NCBI GenBank assembly: GCA_018712725.1
Contig: DVGN01000095.1
Span: 1-36,873 of the forward strand
Direction of reading: 5' to 3'
Length of the DNA: 36,873 bases
DNA from: Candidatus Scatosoma pullicola
Lineage (GTDB): Bacteria; Bacillota; Clostridia; Christensenellales; Borkfalkiaceae
A model generated the notes under the pieces. The model was not told where the DNA came from and did no database searches. It saw nothing but the letters and a program-made list of their open reading frames with translations. How positions within the stretch are numbered: position 1 is the stretch's first letter; every line of letters begins with the position of its first letter. A program made the translations under genes and the position numbers. Shown here in pieces: positions 8,347 to 17,478 of this stretch.

Positions 8347-9180
8347 TCAGAACTTTTCCACGCAATAGGAGCGGAAGAAATCAGCGCAGTCGCTTGTCCA
8401 TTGCGCGTTCTTGCGCATAAACGGCGCGCAGGCGGGATTTATCTCCCAATCGCAGGTGGACGCGCCGTGATCCCCCTTCGGATAAACGTGCAGTTCGTAG
8501 GGGATCTTGTTTCTTTGCAGCGAAAGGGCAAAAAGCAGAGTGTTTTCGGGCGGCACGCAGCTGTCCTCCACCGTCGTCCACAAAAACGCGGGCGGCGTGT
8601 CCTCCGTGACCCGGTCTTCGAGCGAAAGCTCCTTTTCGAGCTCCGCCTTCGCCTCCTCCGTGTATCCGTCGAGCAGATTTTTATAGGAATCCGCATGGCA
8701 CGTCTTATGGGAAATGACGGGATAGGCGAGTCCCACCGCCCTGGGACGGCAGTCGAGATCCATTCCCGTCTTCTGCTTCACGCACTGCCATTCGACGGCG
8801 AGATCGGCGGTCAGATGCCCGCCCGCGGAAAAGCCCACGACGAAGATCTCGTCCGGATTGACGTGCATCTTCTCCGCGTTTTTCTTCACGTAATCGACCG
8901 CTGCGGCGACCTCGGCGAGCTGTTCGGGATAACGTACCCCGTCGGGGTTGCAGAGATAGGTGAGAACGCATACCTGGTACCCCTTTGCGAAGAAACGGCT
9001 GGCGACGGGCACGCCTTCTCTCTTGCTGACCATCCAGTACCCGCCGCCGGGAACGACGACGACCATGGGACGCCGCCACTCGGGCGCGGGCTGGTCATAG
9101 GGGGCGTCGGCGAGCAGAAATTCCAGTTCGCCCCCTTCCACGTCATAATTGTCTTTGAGTTGCACTTTATATGTATTCAT
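8347..9180 (-). CDS. Alpha/beta hydrolase (acetyl-esterase-like)
   Basis: MNTYKVQLKDNYDVEGG...VVVPGGGYWMVSKREG...VGFSAGGH...GDHGAS; 277 aa; start at 9180. Confidence 0.85.
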   Translation of the reverse strand: MNTYKVQLKDNYDVEGGELEFLLADAPYDQPAPEWRRPMVVVVPGGGYWMVSKREGVPVASRFFAKGYQVCVLTYLCNPDGVRYPEQLAEVAAAVDYVKKNAEKMHVNPDEIFVVGFSAGGHLTADLAVEWQCVKQKTGMDLDCRPRAVGLAYPVISHKTCHADSYKNLLDGYTEEAKAELEKELSLEDRVTEDTPPAFLWTTVEDSCVPPENTLLFALSLQRNKIPYELHVYPKGDHGASTCDWEINPACAPFMRKNAQWTSDCADFFRSYCVEKF

Positions 9181-9256
9181 GGAAAAAACCTCCCAAAAAA
9201 TTTCGTCTGAAAACTCCGTTCGGGCGCGGCGCGCCGTTCCGGCGATGCCCGCCCGT

Positions 9257-9745
9257 TCAATTTTTCGTCCGCCGGGCAAAATACGCCCGCAGCACGTCCA
9301 GACTCTCCTCCCGAAGGACGCCGCCCAGCGTCTCCGGCCCTCTTCCCATGCCCCGGAACACCGTGCCGCAGCAATCGCACCCCTCTTCGCCGAGCAGGGC
9401 GCACAGATCCCTGTCCGACGCGCCGTAAACGAGCCGCCCCAGCTTTGCCCATACCATGGCGCCGCAGCACATGCAACACGGCTCGCAGCTGGAATAGAGG
9501 GTATATCCCCCGAGATCGGCAATGCCCGTCTCCGCGCAGAATTTTTCGATGAGTCCGACTTCCGCATGACGGGTGAAATCGTGCGCGGTGTAAATCTCGT
9601 TCTCCCGTTCGCAGACGATGCGTCCGCCGCGGACGAGCAGGGCGCCGAAAGGCTCGTTTCCGCGCTCCGCCGCCGATTTCGCGAGCGCGATCGCCCGCCG
9701 CATGAAAAATTCGTCCTCTTCCCGCCCGTTTTCCCGTTTCTTCAT
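9257..9745 (-). CDS. Nucleoside deaminase (CMP/dCMP or guanine deaminase-like, zinc-dependent)
   Basis: HAEV and SSCEPCCMCCGA zinc motifs, NEPFGALLV; 162 aa. Confidence 0.85.
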   Translation of the reverse strand: MKKRENGREEDEFFMRRAIALAKSAAERGNEPFGALLVRGGRIVCERENEIYTAHDFTRHAEVGLIEKFCAETGIADLGGYTLYSSCEPCCMCCGAMVWAKLGRLVYGASDRDLCALLGEEGCDCCGTVFRGMGRGPETLGGVLREESLDVLRAYFARRTKN

Positions 9746-9757
9746 CCTTCTCTCCTT

Positions 9758-12058
9758 TCAGGGCAGGCGGACGTAGCGGAATACCTGCCCGTCCTTGACG
9801 ACGTTTCCGAAAATCGGGCGCTTGGAGAAATAATCCAGCCGGTACATCTCTTCCAGCATCTCCTGCTTGCCGTAATATTGCAGGCTGTCCTTCAAAAACT
9901 CCGTCACGTTTTCGGGGAATCCCTCCTCCGAATAGAGGGTGCTTTCGTAGTCGTACTGCGTCCAGCTGCCGTCCGCCTCCTTCACGGAGACGGTGATGCC
10001 GTCGTAATAAATATCGTTCGTGAAGATGCCCGATTCCCGGCTGACGAACACGCTTGTCCGATCGGAAAGCATGCTCACCCCCTGGAAGAGGTTGAGGTTA
10101 TAATCGAAACCGACGAGATGCAGAAGGGTGGGCATCACGTCGAAAGTACAGGCGAATTTATCCACCGTGCGCCCGCCCTGCAAGGGGCTGTCCGTGTTCT
10201 CGGAGGCGGTGAAATCCATCGCGTGGTACCCTTCGTAAAAGCCGTCCGCAGACACCTTGCAGTCCATGCTGCCGCCATACCAGAGGAAACAGGGCAGATT
10301 GTAGAGGGCGGTGTTCCAGGGCTCCCCTTCCGGCACCCCTTTGAGGATATAATTCTGATTGTGATAATACGCCGAATGGTCGGCATAGAAGAAGAACGCC
10401 GTATCGTCCAGCTGCCCCGTCCTTTCGAGGTCGTACACGAGGGAATTGACCGCTTCGTCCAGATCCATCAGCCCCGCCTGATACCGCTTGTAACGCAGGT
10501 ATATGTTCCAGAGCTCCTCCTCCGAATAGGGCGACGTCCCGGGATCCGTGTCCAGAAAAATCCCCTTGTCCGCCACGAAGGTCTGCGGATAGTCGTCGAT
10601 GATCTCGTAATATTTCTCGAAGCCCTTGACCGTACATTCTTCGGAAAAGCGCTCTCTCGCCTCCGCGCGCTCCTCTTCCGTCATGTCCGGATAGGTCTCG
10701 AAGGGATAGTCGCCGTTTTCGATGAGGTCGTCGTAACCGCCGTGGGAGGAGAGGGTCATCTGCATGGAGAAGAACGCCCCGTCCCCCTCCGCCTTATAGG
10801 TGTATTCGGGGAAATAATTTTCCGTCACCTGCGCGTCCTTGTCGAAATCGTAAAATCCGTCCTTGACGATCGTCCCGTCCTCGTCGCAGTTGTCCAGAGC
10901 GGGCATATCGTCGAGAAAATGCGCCGTATCGAATCCGAATACGCCCCCCGCCCCGTAGGTCACGTCGCGGTTGTAAAAGCTGCGCGTGTTGGCGTGGAAA
11001 TAGTTGGAGGTATAGCCCGCCGCCCCCAAGAGGTTGGGCAGGGTGAAGGCGAGATCGGAATCCTGCAGTCTCGTCGCGGGATCGCTGTTGACGGGATAGC
11101 TGCCGAGGACGGAGAGCGCCTCCGAATGGTTGGTCTTGTCCCGCGCGTAATATTCGGTAAAGGCGATCCCCTCCGTCGCCATCTCGTACAGGGTGGGGGT
11201 ATATTCTTCGTTGATGCCGTACCATTCCCCCGACTCGATGACGATGAGCACGATGTTCTTGCCTTCCAGCGTACCCGTATAGATATTGTCGCCGTAGGCG
11301 GACGAACTCATCTCCCCTTCCGCAAAATAGCTGTCCAAAGCGGACAGTTCCAGCCGCTCTTCCGAAGGCTCGTCCCCGCCGAAAAGAGAGCCGATCGCGT
11401 TGGATATGTTCATGAAATAGAAGCCGAAAAAGCCGAACTTTTTCAGCGCCTTGGCGGGGATGAACTGCGTCGTGTACAGCAGTTCGTCGTTGTTGTAATC
11501 GGCAAGCTCGTCCGAGATCCCCGTGCCGCGGAAGGAACCGACGGTCGCCTGGTAGAGGATGAGCGCCGCGTTCTCCCCGATGATACAGCAGACGAGAAGC
11601 AGAATGACGGCGTTTTTCGCAAACCGGACGCGGGGGGTATGGATAAAGCGGCGGAGCAGAATCATCCCCGTCATCTCCGCGGCGTATAAGAGGAGCAGCC
11701 CCGCCAAAAGCCACCAGTTCACGAATTCGGAATTGAACACGCCCCCCACTTCCTTGGCGAGATTGAGCATGTTCAGGCTGAACACCATGCCGCTCATGCT
11801 GTACAGAGCTTCGTTGATAAAGCAGACGACGAGCTGGATGAAGAGCAGAACTCCGTTGATCGCGATGGACGCGGTCTCGGAGGGGACGATGAAAATGAGC
11901 AGCGCGATGCCCAGGATAAAGGCGAGATCGATGCCCCAATAGGACGGAATCACCCCCATGCCCATCACGGCGAAGGAGATGATTTCGAAAAGCGCCGCCG
12001 TCACGGCGTATAACAGCGCATACAGCGCTTTCTTTTTGAGCAGTTTTTCCATAGACAC
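9758..12058 (-). CDS. LTA synthase-like membrane sulfatase-fold protein (phosphoglycerol transferase type)
   Basis: N-terminal hydrophobic segments, then KNIVLIVIESGEWYGINEEYTPTLYEMATEG...KTNHSEALSVLGSYP...FFFYADHSAY. Confidence 0.85.
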   Translation of the reverse strand: MSMEKLLKKKALYALLYAVTAALFEIISFAVMGMGVIPSYWGIDLAFILGIALLIFIVPSETASIAINGVLLFIQLVVCFINEALYSMSGMVFSLNMLNLAKEVGGVFNSEFVNWWLLAGLLLLYAAEMTGMILLRRFIHTPRVRFAKNAVILLLVCCIIGENAALILYQATVGSFRGTGISDELADYNNDELLYTTQFIPAKALKKFGFFGFYFMNISNAIGSLFGGDEPSEERLELSALDSYFAEGEMSSSAYGDNIYTGTLEGKNIVLIVIESGEWYGINEEYTPTLYEMATEGIAFTEYYARDKTNHSEALSVLGSYPVNSDPATRLQDSDLAFTLPNLLGAAGYTSNYFHANTRSFYNRDVTYGAGGVFGFDTAHFLDDMPALDNCDEDGTIVKDGFYDFDKDAQVTENYFPEYTYKAEGDGAFFSMQMTLSSHGGYDDLIENGDYPFETYPDMTEEERAEARERFSEECTVKGFEKYYEIIDDYPQTFVADKGIFLDTDPGTSPYSEEELWNIYLRYKRYQAGLMDLDEAVNSLVYDLERTGQLDDTAFFFYADHSAYYHNQNYILKGVPEGEPWNTALYNLPCFLWYGGSMDCKVSADGFYEGYHAMDFTASENTDSPLQGGRTVDKFACTFDVMPTLLHLVGFDYNLNLFQGVSMLSDRTSVFVSRESGIFTNDIYYDGITVSVKEADGSWTQYDYESTLYSEEGFPENVTEFLKDSLQYYGKQEMLEEMYRLDYFSKRPIFGNVVKDGQVFRYVRLP

Positions 12059-12164
12059 TCTTTGCTTTCCGGTTTCCGCCGCAAACTTCCGCCTTTTGAT
12101 ATCTTGCGGAAAAACGGCGGATTTTATCCGAAACGAAGGGGGCAGGGCTGCGGCTGCCGCATTA

Positions 12165-13484
12165 CTATGCCCTGAAAAATTCCCGGTAGACGGCGCGGAT
12201 GCAGTCGGCGCAGTCGGCGTTGTCCACCCCGACGATGATGTTCAGCTCGCTGGAGCCCTGGTCGATCATGATGACGTTGATCCCCGCGTCCGAAAGGGAC
12301 CTGAACAGCCGGGCGGCGGTGCCGACGGCGTTCGCCATCCCGTGCCCCACCGTCGCCACGAGCGCGATCCCCTCATGGGTGCGCACCGAATCGGGTCTGA
12401 CCTCCGCGCGGATGTCCGAAACGATCTTTTCCAGCACCCCGCCCGCGAGATATTTGTCGTCGATGACGATGGAGAGGGTGTCGATGCCCGTGGGCAGATG
12501 TTCGAAGGAGACGCCGTAGCGGCTGAGGATGCCCAGCACCTTTTCCGCGAAGCCGATCTCCCCGTTCATCATGGATTTTTCGAGAAAGATGACGGTGAAA
12601 TCCTTCTTTCCCGCGATGCCCGTGACGGCGCCCCCGCTCCGGCTGCGGCGCGCCGAAGAGACGATGAGCGTCCCTTCGTCCTCCGGGCGGAAGGTGTTGC
12701 AGATGCGGATGGGAATGCCCGCGCTGCGCACGGGGAAGATGGATTCGCTGTGCAGGACGTTCGCGCCCATGTAGGAAAGTTCCCTCAGTTCCTGATAGGA
12801 CACTTCGCGGATGCACTCGGGCGAAGAGACGATGCGCGGATCGCAGGCGAAAAAGCCGCTGACGTCCGTCCAGTTTTCGTACAGGGAGGCGCGCACCGCC
12901 CGCGCCACGACCGAGCCGGAAATATCGCTTCCGCCCCGGGAAAAGGTCTTTATCTTTCCGTCCGCGCCCGACCCGTAAAAGCCGGGAATGACCGCGTTCG
13001 GGTACCTGCGGAGCGCCGCCGCGGCCTTTATGTACGACTCGTCGTCCAGCGTGCCCTCCGCCGAAAAAAAGACGACGTCCTTCGCGTCCACGAACGGCCA
13101 GCCGAGCAGGGCGGACATGACGCGCGCGGCGAGATATTCCCCGCGGGAAGCGCAGTAATCCCTGCCCGCCCCCGCGCGGATCTCCTTTTCGATGCGGTCG
13201 AGTTCCCCGCGCATGCCGACGTCTTTGCCGATCTCCTTTTCGATCCCCTCGAACCGGGCGCGGACGCGGGAAAAGATCTCGCCGAAATCCTCTCCCGAAG
13301 AGGCGAGATCGTGACAGCGATAGAGGAGATCGGTGATCTTCACGTCCCCGCCGAACCGCTTTCCGGGGGCGGAAACGACGACGTAGCGGCGCTGCGGATC
13401 GGCGCGGACGATGTCTGCCGCGCGGCGCATGATATTGCCGTCCGCCATGGACGTGCCGCCGAATTTGCATACCTTGATGTCCAT
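12165..13484 (-). CDS. Aspartate kinase
   Basis: MDIKVCKFGGTSMADGNIMRRAADIV...GRGGSDISGS-type region (FSRGGSDISGSVVA) and C-terminal ACT domains; 439 aa; ends with tandem TAG-TAA. Confidence 0.92.
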   Translation of the reverse strand: MDIKVCKFGGTSMADGNIMRRAADIVRADPQRRYVVVSAPGKRFGGDVKITDLLYRCHDLASSGEDFGEIFSRVRARFEGIEKEIGKDVGMRGELDRIEKEIRAGAGRDYCASRGEYLAARVMSALLGWPFVDAKDVVFFSAEGTLDDESYIKAAAALRRYPNAVIPGFYGSGADGKIKTFSRGGSDISGSVVARAVRASLYENWTDVSGFFACDPRIVSSPECIREVSYQELRELSYMGANVLHSESIFPVRSAGIPIRICNTFRPEDEGTLIVSSARRSRSGGAVTGIAGKKDFTVIFLEKSMMNGEIGFAEKVLGILSRYGVSFEHLPTGIDTLSIVIDDKYLAGGVLEKIVSDIRAEVRPDSVRTHEGIALVATVGHGMANAVGTAARLFRSLSDAGINVIMIDQGSSELNIIVGVDNADCADCIRAVYREFFRA

Positions 13485-13566
13485 AAAATCTCCCGGCGCC
13501 CTCCGGGCGCCTCTCTCTTTATCCATATGCGCCGTCTGCCGCGCGGCGTGCGCGCCCCGCTTGCGC

Positions 13567-13674
13567 TCAGATGTTGAGGAAGATGACGACGAGCACCGCA
13601 AGCGCCGCGGAAATGAGTTTTATCCACAGCTTGCGGACGAATACGTTTTTAAGAAATTTCGCAAAACCGTTCAC
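13567..13674 (-). CDS. 35-aa single-helix membrane microprotein between cdaA and aspartate kinase (CdaR/YbbR N-terminus-like)
   Basis: GTG start with GGGGAGGA 7 nt upstream; MNGFAKFLKNVFVRKLWIKLISAALAVLVVIFLNI*; begins 18 nt after the cdaA stop. Not in the supplied ORF track (too short). Confidence 0.6.
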   Translation of the reverse strand: MNGFAKFLKNVFVRKLWIKLISAALAVLVVIFLNI

Positions 13675-13692
13675 GGTATTTTCCTCCCCGGT

Positions 13693-14580
13693 TCAGCCCG
13701 AAATGCGCCTGTCCTTCCTGTCGGACAGCGGAAGTTCCTGCCAATAATAATCGCGCAGCGCGCTCTGCAAAATGTCGTAATCGGCATACCGCTGCACGTT
13801 CCCCTGCTTGATGACGGAGATGATGCCCGTCTCTTCGGAGACGACCAGAGACACGACGTTGGCGACCTCCGTGATGCCGATGCCGGCGCGGTGACGGGTG
13901 CCGAATTCCTTGGGATAGCTCGTCTTCTGGGTCAGGGGCAGAAAGCAGCCCGCCGCCTGGATCTTGTGCCCGCGGATGATCATCGCCCCGTCGTGCAGGG
14001 GGGCCTTGGGGAAGAAAATCCCTTCGATGAGTTGGGTGGAGATCTCCGCGTCCAGCATGACGCCGCTTTGCAGCACCTGCTTGGGCAGATTGCCCTTGGA
14101 GAGGATGATCAGCGCCCCCACGTTGTTTTTGGACATGTTTTGCAGCGCCTTGATGATGTCGGAGATGCAGCGCTCCACGTCTGCGGGCGTCCTGCCGCTT
14201 TCCGATCCGTTCGCGGGCTTCTCCGCCTTTTCCGAACGCGGGTTATGCACGTCCCAGAGGCTCTTTTTCACCTCTACGTTGAAGAGGATGAGCATGAACA
14301 GCGACAGCAGCATGACGAAATAGAGATAGAACTGCGAATCGATGAGCGGCGTGGCAAACTGCATGACGCCCACCACGACCAACAGCACCCAATACAGGAT
14401 CATCAGCCGCGTCGCGTCGTTGTCCCTCAGCACTTTGGAAACATAATAGATGAGCAGAAAAAAGAGGATGATTTCCGCCGCATAACTCACCGAAAAGCCG
14501 GTGAAAAAATCGATGAGTCCGTCGCCGAATCTCGTCAGCCCATCGATAAAGGCGGACGCCGCCAGGGCGTATGTGTTCAT
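13693..14580 (-). CDS. cdaA: Diadenylate cyclase CdaA
   Basis: N-terminal transmembrane helices; PLHDGAMII and GTRHRAGIGITE catalytic motifs; start at 14580 with GGGAGGAG. Confidence 0.93.
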   Translation of the reverse strand: MNTYALAASAFIDGLTRFGDGLIDFFTGFSVSYAAEIILFFLLIYYVSKVLRDNDATRLMILYWVLLVVVGVMQFATPLIDSQFYLYFVMLLSLFMLILFNVEVKKSLWDVHNPRSEKAEKPANGSESGRTPADVERCISDIIKALQNMSKNNVGALIILSKGNLPKQVLQSGVMLDAEISTQLIEGIFFPKAPLHDGAMIIRGHKIQAAGCFLPLTQKTSYPKEFGTRHRAGIGITEVANVVSLVVSEETGIISVIKQGNVQRYADYDILQSALRDYYWQELPLSDRKDRRISG

Positions 14581-14688
14581 ATTTCTCCTCCCGTCGGGCG
14601 GGAGTTCCCCGCCCGATAGCGAAATTTTTCTCGATCTTGTCCCGATCGCCCGGCGCGGGGCTGCGCCCGGCACCCGATACCCGCGCGT

Positions 14689-15708
14689 TTACGAAGCCCC
14701 CCGCCGCGCCTGCCTTCCCCTGAAAAACAGCCCCGCCGTCACCTTTTTCAGCGCGGACGCGGGGGTGAGTTCCCCGCTCTTGATGGCGCACACGGCGCGG
14801 TAGACGTCCGAATAACAGCGCAGAAGCTCCCCTTCGGGGAATCCCGCCGCCTGTTCGCGGCTCTTTTTCACGGCGTAATCCCGCATGCCGAGCGCCGCCG
14901 CCACTTCCCTGTCCGTCCCCCGCGAAAGGGAGACTTCGTACAGGCCGCGGAAGTGATAGCAGAGGGAATTGAGCAGGGAGATCTCGTCGTACCCCTTCGT
15001 CTGCAATTCGCCCAAAATGCGGACGAAAGCGGAATAATTGCGGCGGGAGAGCGCCCCCGAAAGTTCGTACAGCTTATATTCCGAATCGGGATACACCGCC
15101 TCGTCCACGACTTCGTCCGTCAGGCGGGAAAGCCCCTTCGCGGCGCAGTAGACGAGCAGTTTTTCCGTCTCGCCCGCGATGCGGGACATGTCGTACACGC
15201 AGTACCCCGCCAGCTTGCCGCAGGTGACGCCGTCGGCGAACACCCCCGCCCGCTTGCAGGTGACGTAGATCCACTTTTTGATCGTCTCTTCGTCCGCCCT
15301 GCCGCAGTCGACGAAAGTGACGCCCGGCTTTTTGGAGAGCGCCGCCGTGCCCGCCTTGCCCTTACCCGCGTTGGAGATGACGAGAATGCTGTCGGGGGAG
15401 GGATTTTCAAAGAGGTCTTTGAGGTAAAAGTCGTATTCCTTTTCCGTGGGGTAAAATTCGGAGACGTACACGAACCGCTTTCCGCCCGAAAAGGAAAAGC
15501 TGCCCAGGGCGTCCGCGAGCGCTTTGAGTTTGTCCCCTTTCAGCGCCCTGCCGTCGAAGGAAGAAAAATCGAGCAGCGGATCGACGAGAAAGCGCTTTTT
15601 CAGAAGCGCCGTGCCCCCGTCGCGGAAATAGACTTCCTCCCCTTCGAAGAGATAGACGGGCTGCGCGCCGTTTTCGTCCGTGAATTTTCTGAAATCGACG
15701 TATTTCAT
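14689..15708 (-). CDS. holA: DNA polymerase III delta subunit
   Basis: 339 aa; PVYLFEGEEVYFRDGGTALL..., DMSRIAGETEKLLVYC, LLNSLCYHFRGLYEV; next to comEC as in many Firmicutes. Confidence 0.88.
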   Translation of the reverse strand: MKYVDFRKFTDENGAQPVYLFEGEEVYFRDGGTALLKKRFLVDPLLDFSSFDGRALKGDKLKALADALGSFSFSGGKRFVYVSEFYPTEKEYDFYLKDLFENPSPDSILVISNAGKGKAGTAALSKKPGVTFVDCGRADEETIKKWIYVTCKRAGVFADGVTCGKLAGYCVYDMSRIAGETEKLLVYCAAKGLSRLTDEVVDEAVYPDSEYKLYELSGALSRRNYSAFVRILGELQTKGYDEISLLNSLCYHFRGLYEVSLSRGTDREVAAALGMRDYAVKKSREQAAGFPEGELLRCYSDVYRAVCAIKSGELTPASALKKVTAGLFFRGRQARRGAS

Positions 15709-15734
15709 GCCCCTCCCTCCGAAAGATTTTCTCC

Positions 15735-15763
15735 ATTATACCACATCCTTTCGGAAAACGCAA
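15735..15763 (-). promoter_or_regulatory. Probable promoter upstream of holA (TTGCGT-N17-TATAAT)
   Basis: Minus strand -10 TATAAT at 15735-15740, -35-like TTGCGT at 15758-15763. Confidence 0.5.
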
Positions 15764-15794
15764 GGGAAAAGCGGGGTGAAAAGCGCCCCGGCGC

Positions 15795-17405
15795 TCAGAA
15801 TATCCAGGCGACCAGGGAAGCCGCGAACGCCGCCGCGCACAGGAGAAGCGCCGCCGCCCGCGCCCCTCTTTTCAGCCGCACCTTGTCCGACGCGAACAGG
15901 AAAAAGCCCAGAAAGGCGGCCGCGCCGCCCTGCAATCCCGCCGTCCGGACGACGAGGGAGAAATCGAGCGCGTGGAAGAGAAGCAGGGACGCCGACCACG
16001 CCGCCGAAGGCGCAAACAACAGCGCGGGCGCAAAGGACGCGGGCAGCAGGCATGCGACGAACGCGAGTGCCAGCAGCACGAAAAAGAGGGCTTCGGTAAA
16101 GGGGACGAACAGGCAGTTCAGAAGGACGCTCCACACGGACAGTTCGCCGAAGACACCCGCGAGCAGGGGAAGGGTGCCGATCTGCGCCGACAGGGTGACG
16201 GCGAGAAATTCCGCCGCGCCCCGCCCGGCGCGCAGCCAAAATCCCTCCGGTTTGTCCGCGTTCCGCGCGGGGAGGGAAAGCGCCCGCTGCAATCCGTCCG
16301 AAAAGCCGCGCGAGAGGACGCCGATGCCGAGACACGCCGCAAAGGAAAGCCCGAATCCCACGTCGAACAGGCGGGCGGGACAGGAGCCGAGAAGGACGAG
16401 CGCCGCGATCCCCGTGCTTTCGAGCAGGTCGGATTTTACCCCGAAGAGAGCGGACAGGTATAAGACGAGACACATGACGACGGCGCGCAGGACGGAGGGC
16501 GAGAACCCGCACACGCCCGCGTACAGCGCCAGAAGTCCGCCCGTCAGCGCAAAGCGGAATACGCCGGGCAGGCGGCGGAGCGCCGTCCTCTTCTCTATGG
16601 CGCGCATGACGGCATACAGCGCGCCGACGTTCAGTCCCGACACGGAAAAGATGTGCGAAATGCCGCCGTAACGGATATTTTCGTACAGCCCTTCCTCTAT
16701 CCCCGACGTGTCCCCGATGAGAAGGGCGTACGTCATCCCCGCCGCCTCTTCGGGCATGCCCGCATACAGCCTGTCTTTGAGGCGGGCGCGGAGAAAGAGA
16801 AAGGGATTTCCCGACCGCCCCGCGGCGACGGCGGACTCCGCTTCCATGCGGTAATAAATCCCCTTTTCGACGTTTTCGCTCTTAAAGCCGTAATCGCCGA
16901 AAAAGGAGAGATCGGTCTCCGCCTCCCCGTACAGCGCCGCCCTGTCCCCCAACCGGATATTTTCGGCGAGCGAAGGGGGCAGGGTTGCGGCGAGCCTGCC
17001 GTCCAGCCGCTTTCCCTCCGCGGTGAGATCGGAGAGGATCACCCTTGCGCCCCAATCGTAGTCCGTCTTTTCCTCCACCGTACCGGCGACGGTAATCCTG
17101 CCCGAAATCACCTCCGCCGAAGCGTGGGCGCGCACCTCCGCCGAAAAGGCGAACGCTCCCAGAGAAAAACACAGCAACAGCCCCGCCGCGGCGGCGACGG
17201 AGCGCAGGCGGTCGGCGGGGAAGAAGAGGGGCACGAGGGCGGGGACGGGCAGCAATGCCAGAAGCCACCACAGGGAGGCGCCCGAAAACAGGCGGAAAAA
17301 GGCAAAGGCGATGCCGAGCGCGAAAAACGCCGCCGCAGACAGAGCGGGACGGAAGTTGAATATTCTCCCGCCCTCTCCGTTGCCGGCAGCGCCCTTTTTC
17401 TCCAT
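15795..17405 (-). CDS. ComEC/Rec2-type competence membrane protein without the C-terminal metallo-beta-lactamase domain
   Basis: DUF4131-like N-terminus, then Competence domain (MTYALLIGDTSGIEEGLYENIRYGGISHIFSVSGLNVGALYAV); stops after the transmembrane region at 536 aa. Confidence 0.88.
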   Translation of the reverse strand: MEKKGAAGNGEGGRIFNFRPALSAAAFFALGIAFAFFRLFSGASLWWLLALLPVPALVPLFFPADRLRSVAAAAGLLLCFSLGAFAFSAEVRAHASAEVISGRITVAGTVEEKTDYDWGARVILSDLTAEGKRLDGRLAATLPPSLAENIRLGDRAALYGEAETDLSFFGDYGFKSENVEKGIYYRMEAESAVAAGRSGNPFLFLRARLKDRLYAGMPEEAAGMTYALLIGDTSGIEEGLYENIRYGGISHIFSVSGLNVGALYAVMRAIEKRTALRRLPGVFRFALTGGLLALYAGVCGFSPSVLRAVVMCLVLYLSALFGVKSDLLESTGIAALVLLGSCPARLFDVGFGLSFAACLGIGVLSRGFSDGLQRALSLPARNADKPEGFWLRAGRGAAEFLAVTLSAQIGTLPLLAGVFGELSVWSVLLNCLFVPFTEALFFVLLALAFVACLLPASFAPALLFAPSAAWSASLLLFHALDFSLVVRTAGLQGGAAAFLGFFLFASDKVRLKRGARAAALLLCAAAFAASLVAWIF

Positions 17406-17478
17406 TTCATTTTCCCCTGTAAAAAATTCCGGTACCTTGCCTTTTCCGTTCGTCTCTCCCCTGCCCCTCTCCTTTCGC

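Noticed and set aside
9149-11689. 846-aa plus-strand ORF opposite the esterase, deaminase and LtaS-like genes
   Set aside because: Antisense to well-supported genes; Arg/His/Val-rich composition typical of open frames in GC-rich DNA; no motif or plausible start context.
12121-12165. Possible terminator after aspartate kinase (gggcagggctgcggctgccgc)
   Set aside because: Stem is short and imperfect and lacks a T-run on the minus strand.
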